A stretch of 64,000 nt of DNA from Nectonema munidae (Eukaryota > Nematomorpha > Nectonematoida > Nectonematidae): positions 124,001 to 188,000 of the forward strand of contig JAUIRK010000251.1 in NCBI GenBank assembly GCA_030549495.1, given 5' to 3'. Positions 61,039-64,000 of the stretch are shown one piece after another; the stretch's first letter is position 1; the number at the start of each line of letters is the position of its first letter. The notes below the pieces were generated by a model that was given only the letters and a program-made list of their open reading frames with translations, did no database searches and was not told the DNA's origin. A program made the translations under genes and the position numbers.

Positions 61039-61640
61039 AGCTAAGTAAGATAATTGGGGTAATCAAGTATACAAAAAAAATTTCCCCTTTAAATGTAAGA
61101 AAGAAAGAAAATCTTTGACAGATATGCCTATTGAGGTGGAATAATTATAACAAATATAAAAAATTGTAAAAAATGGACACTTTATTCCTGATTTTGCTAA
61201 CTAGTTTCGGAGAATAAACTCATAAACATCCTCAACATCGTCACCTCCTTAACACAAAGATTGTTTATCCCCAACATCCTCATTCCCGTTACATCTCATT
61301 TTTACTATTTTATCATTTATATATTTGCTTTGAAAAAGAATATACTCCAAAATTTTACATTTGTTTAAATGTAAGATTGATAATCTATAAAACTATTTTT
61401 TTTCGCACCTGAATTAAATTATGCTCATTCCAATATTGAGACTCTCGAAATTCTAAATCGCAAAGCAATTAGAGTAGTTTATAATTTGAAAAATTTGTTT
61501 CATAGAAATCATTTGTTTAAAATTCTATAAATTAATTTTGAAAGAGACGTGTACTTGCAAAAGTTATGTAGTTTTCTACTTCTAAGCTTGGACTCAAATT
61601 CGTGCAAAATATTAGTAAGATTATAACCTACATTCAAAAT
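61039..61640 (+). pseudogene. LINE reverse transcriptase C-terminal fragment
   Basis: The frame near 61420-61560 reads HSNIETLEILNRKAIRVVYNL, FHRNHLFKIL and ERDVYLQKLCSFLL, the RT-distal block of Jockey-type LINEs. The 38-base start and this block recur at 52718-53000 in the same order, here separated by about 280 bp of other sequence. No RT palm remains. Confidence 0.55.
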
Positions 61641-61682
61641 AAGTTTTTTTTGAAATTCTTTTACTTTAGTGAAAACTTATTA

Positions 61683-62752
61683 TAGTAAAATCTCGTTTTG
61701 TCGAACTCCAAGGGATGATCTAAGCATTTCGACACAAACGAAGTTCGAGATAAACAAAGTGTAATAAAAATTTTTTATATTATTGGTAAATCCAAATTTT
61801 GTAAAAAATAATATACAAAACTTTTAGAAGCATTTGATAAGTTTATTTAACTAGAGATTTATAAAAATAAGTAATGAGATTTTTTGTTTGAAATCTTTAG
61901 TTTTTTTCTTTTTACATTTTCAATAAAATTTTCTAATTTAGCTACATAATTGTACATATCATATAAATTTGAAAAAAAAGTTTTAAATCAGGGCATAAAG
62001 CTAATACTCAAAAAGGATTTAATGCTTGTTTGGTGGATTCTTGGATTCGTCTGATTTTTTGTCAGTTTTATTACGTGTTATATAATTTTAACTTAAATTA
62101 TTATGGGTTATATAATATTTAACTTAAATTATTAGGTGCTATATAATATTTAAGTTAATTAAATTTAGAGCATTACAATTTTTTAATCAATCTATTAAAA
62201 AATTTGCTAATAAAAATATTAATTTATTTGTTGAGAAAGAAGTATATACTATATACACAATTTTTTTATTTTTTGATTGTTGTAATTTAAATAAAAAATA
62301 TAATGAGTTATTATTAGAAAGACTCAAAACCTTAAATTTGAAATTTAAATTCAATGTAATGCTAGCTCATTCATACAAACTAACTTTAAAAGCATCCAAA
62401 ATTATATAAAAATAATATTTTATAAAAAAAAATTAAATTTTACTATTAGAATATAATGCAAAGAACACTTGTTGATCAAACAGAGAGATAAAGTTATTGA
62501 AAATTTTATATAAACCACATCGCATTCCTAGCGAGTTACTAAATGTATAAGATGTTGCGCTAATGTCAATAAGAACACAAACTTTCACTGTGGATGAGTG
62601 ATGTCGTAATGTAAGCTTTCAATTGTCATAGTTTTTTTCGTACTTCGAGATATAAGTACAAAATATAAATGATGTTATGTTAACATATACAACATGGTTC
62701 GAGTGAATGTTCGACTTATCTAACTTTGAAATAAGCGATCTAACACGCTTTT
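61683..62752. mobile_element. Degenerate pogo/Tigger-type MITE
   Basis: The left end tagtaaaatctcgttttgtcgaac and, read inward from the right, tgttagatcgcttatttcaaag then ataagtcgaacattc resemble pogo/Tigger termini (cagtnnantctcg, then ttcgaa). TA precedes the left end. About 1 kb of AT-rich, non-coding sequence lies between. The right end is diverged, so its limit is approximate. Confidence 0.4.
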
Positions 62753-63746
62753 GCTTTATGTTGCAACGCAAAATGTTTAATCTATTTTCTTAAACATAAT
62801 TTATTAAAAAGTAATATTGTTTGTATTTGTAGTTTGGTGTCCTTCTTACATTGTTTATAAAAAGATTTTTAAATTATTGTCTATAACCTTTTTATCTAAG
62901 CCAAAAAATAGCTTTCAAAAAAAAACTTTATCCTAAATTATATTTGAAAAAACTTGGTCAAAATTATTTTTTGAACCTTCTATTCATAAACTGAGCTTTG
63001 TTCATTTACAGGGATTCTTTAATATTATTGAATTTTCAGGCTTTTCTCGTGAGTTGCAAAAACACAAAGTTAGACTAAAATGATAAACATTTTTTATGTT
63101 GCGTTTTTGCAATGATGGGCACTAAAGATAGTGTCTATGAATTTATTTTCTAATCTAACAATTATAAATAAACAATTTTTAAAATCGAAGTCAGTGTCGC
63201 AATACAGACTCCGCACAACTCACGTTTTGTGTAGCTTTCTGTGTTTATATATTCAATTGTAAAATAGGTTCATATTATCAACATAACCTGTGGTAAAATG
63301 AAAGATGAATACATAAATATAGTGCAACTTTTTATAGTCATCTAGGTAAAATAAAAATATGAGAATATGGGTTACGAGCATGTAATTGCATATAATCTAT
63401 ATATATTATGTTTAACAACTACCGCATGTCACTATATATATAACTTTATTACTTCCATGTAGACGATGAGCAATGCTTAAATTTTATCCTTAAAAATCGA
63501 AACAGTGTTTATGGCAAATGTGCATGCTAAATCATAATTTTTGTTTATATTAGTAGTAGTACAATAATTTTTTTGTAATTTACCAATCGCTGTGACCCAC
63601 GTTCCACCACAGATTATTGTCTAACGATACGCTTTTTCCAATTTATCTTACTTTTCTATATTATAAAATTTTACAATACTCTAGGTCAATGCTTTCCGAC
63701 AGGATGGGTCATTTAAAAAATTATAGCGAACCAAAGCAATTTTAAA
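62753..63746. other. AT-rich spacer, nothing recognised
   Basis: No frame, repeat or RNA gene supported. Confidence 0.5.
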
Positions 63747-63748
63747 TA

Positions 63749-64000
63749 CAGTAGAATCTCGCTACTATGCCCCCTCGGTACTATGCCACTCTCGCTACTA
63801 TGCCACTTTCACTCGGTCAGGACAAAATTCAGTAGAAAATAAACTTACTATGCCACCACCTAATCTCGCTATTATGCCACTATTTATTTGTGTGTTGCGT
63901 TTTTTAATTATATTTCTCAACTTTTTTTACAAAATTAATGAATATATTTTTTTAGATTTATTGTTTTTATTTGCGTAAAAAATTAACATGTCAGATATAA
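63749..64000 (+). mobile_element. 5' end of a pogo-type transposon, cut by the window edge
   Basis: TA then cagtagaatctcgctacta begins a pogo/Tigger-like terminal repeat. The unit ctcgctactatgccac repeats about five times with changes over 63756-63880. An ATG at 63988 (aacATGTCAGATATAA) could start the transposase, but only about four codons are inside the window. Confidence 0.55.

Overview
The window is very AT-rich animal DNA without operons, compact gene spacing or ribosome-binding sites. It looks like intergenic or accessory DNA of an invertebrate, probably an arthropod. A short (TTAGG) tract and the mix of mobile families (BED-finger hAT transposases, a Merlin/ISXO2-like transposase, CR1/Jockey-type LINEs, two multi-copy transposase-like families) fit that, but the species cannot be fixed from sequence alone. 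Almost everything recognisable is mobile DNA or satellite. Host genes are limited to a few weak exon candidates: a secreted thioredoxin-like first exon at 5.9-6.0 kb (minus), a one-pass membrane ORF at 45.7 kb, and a GC-elevated island at 35.9-36.9 kb.

Layout. 0-13 kb: a transposase-like fragment cut by the left edge; a decayed BED-finger hAT (2.4-4.0 kb, minus) with a fresh 212-bp tandem duplication; a Merlin transposon with long inverted repeats (9.43-10.82 kb) carrying a 75-nt intron-like insert with TTAGG repeats; and a foldback element with 21-bp minisatellite arms (11.3-12.9 kb). 13-29 kb: a small hAT MITE, then a nest at 16.9-23.5 kb. There, a hAT element with a perfect 8-bp target duplication is split, inside its transposase C-terminus, by a 4.35-kb TTAA-flanked element that carries two unrelated satellite arrays. 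Diverged inverted copies of both satellites lie just outside the nest.

29-34 kb: a three-level nest. A palindromic foldback element (8-bp duplication) contains a 3.8-kb hAT (8-bp duplication) whose transposase is open except for one TAG codon, and that hAT's 5' part contains a second, different foldback. 36-48 kb: another foldback, an old LINE on the minus strand (39-41.6 kb), a palindromic MITE, a SINE-like 142-bp insert with 14-bp target duplications, and a better kept LINE reverse transcriptase on the plus strand (46.6-48.1 kb). 50-64 kb: LINE scraps, a decayed multi-copy protein family (51.1-52.4 kb), an LTR-element fossil (53.4-53.9 kb), a second copy of the family seen at the left edge (54.2-55.5 kb), a hAT MITE (56.3-56.9 kb) and pogo-type ends at 61.7 kb and at the right edge.

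The main theme is repeated nesting, together with foldback elements whose arms are short-period minisatellites of unrelated sequence. Nothing here forms a pathway. The elements are related by insertion order, which the target duplications let one read.
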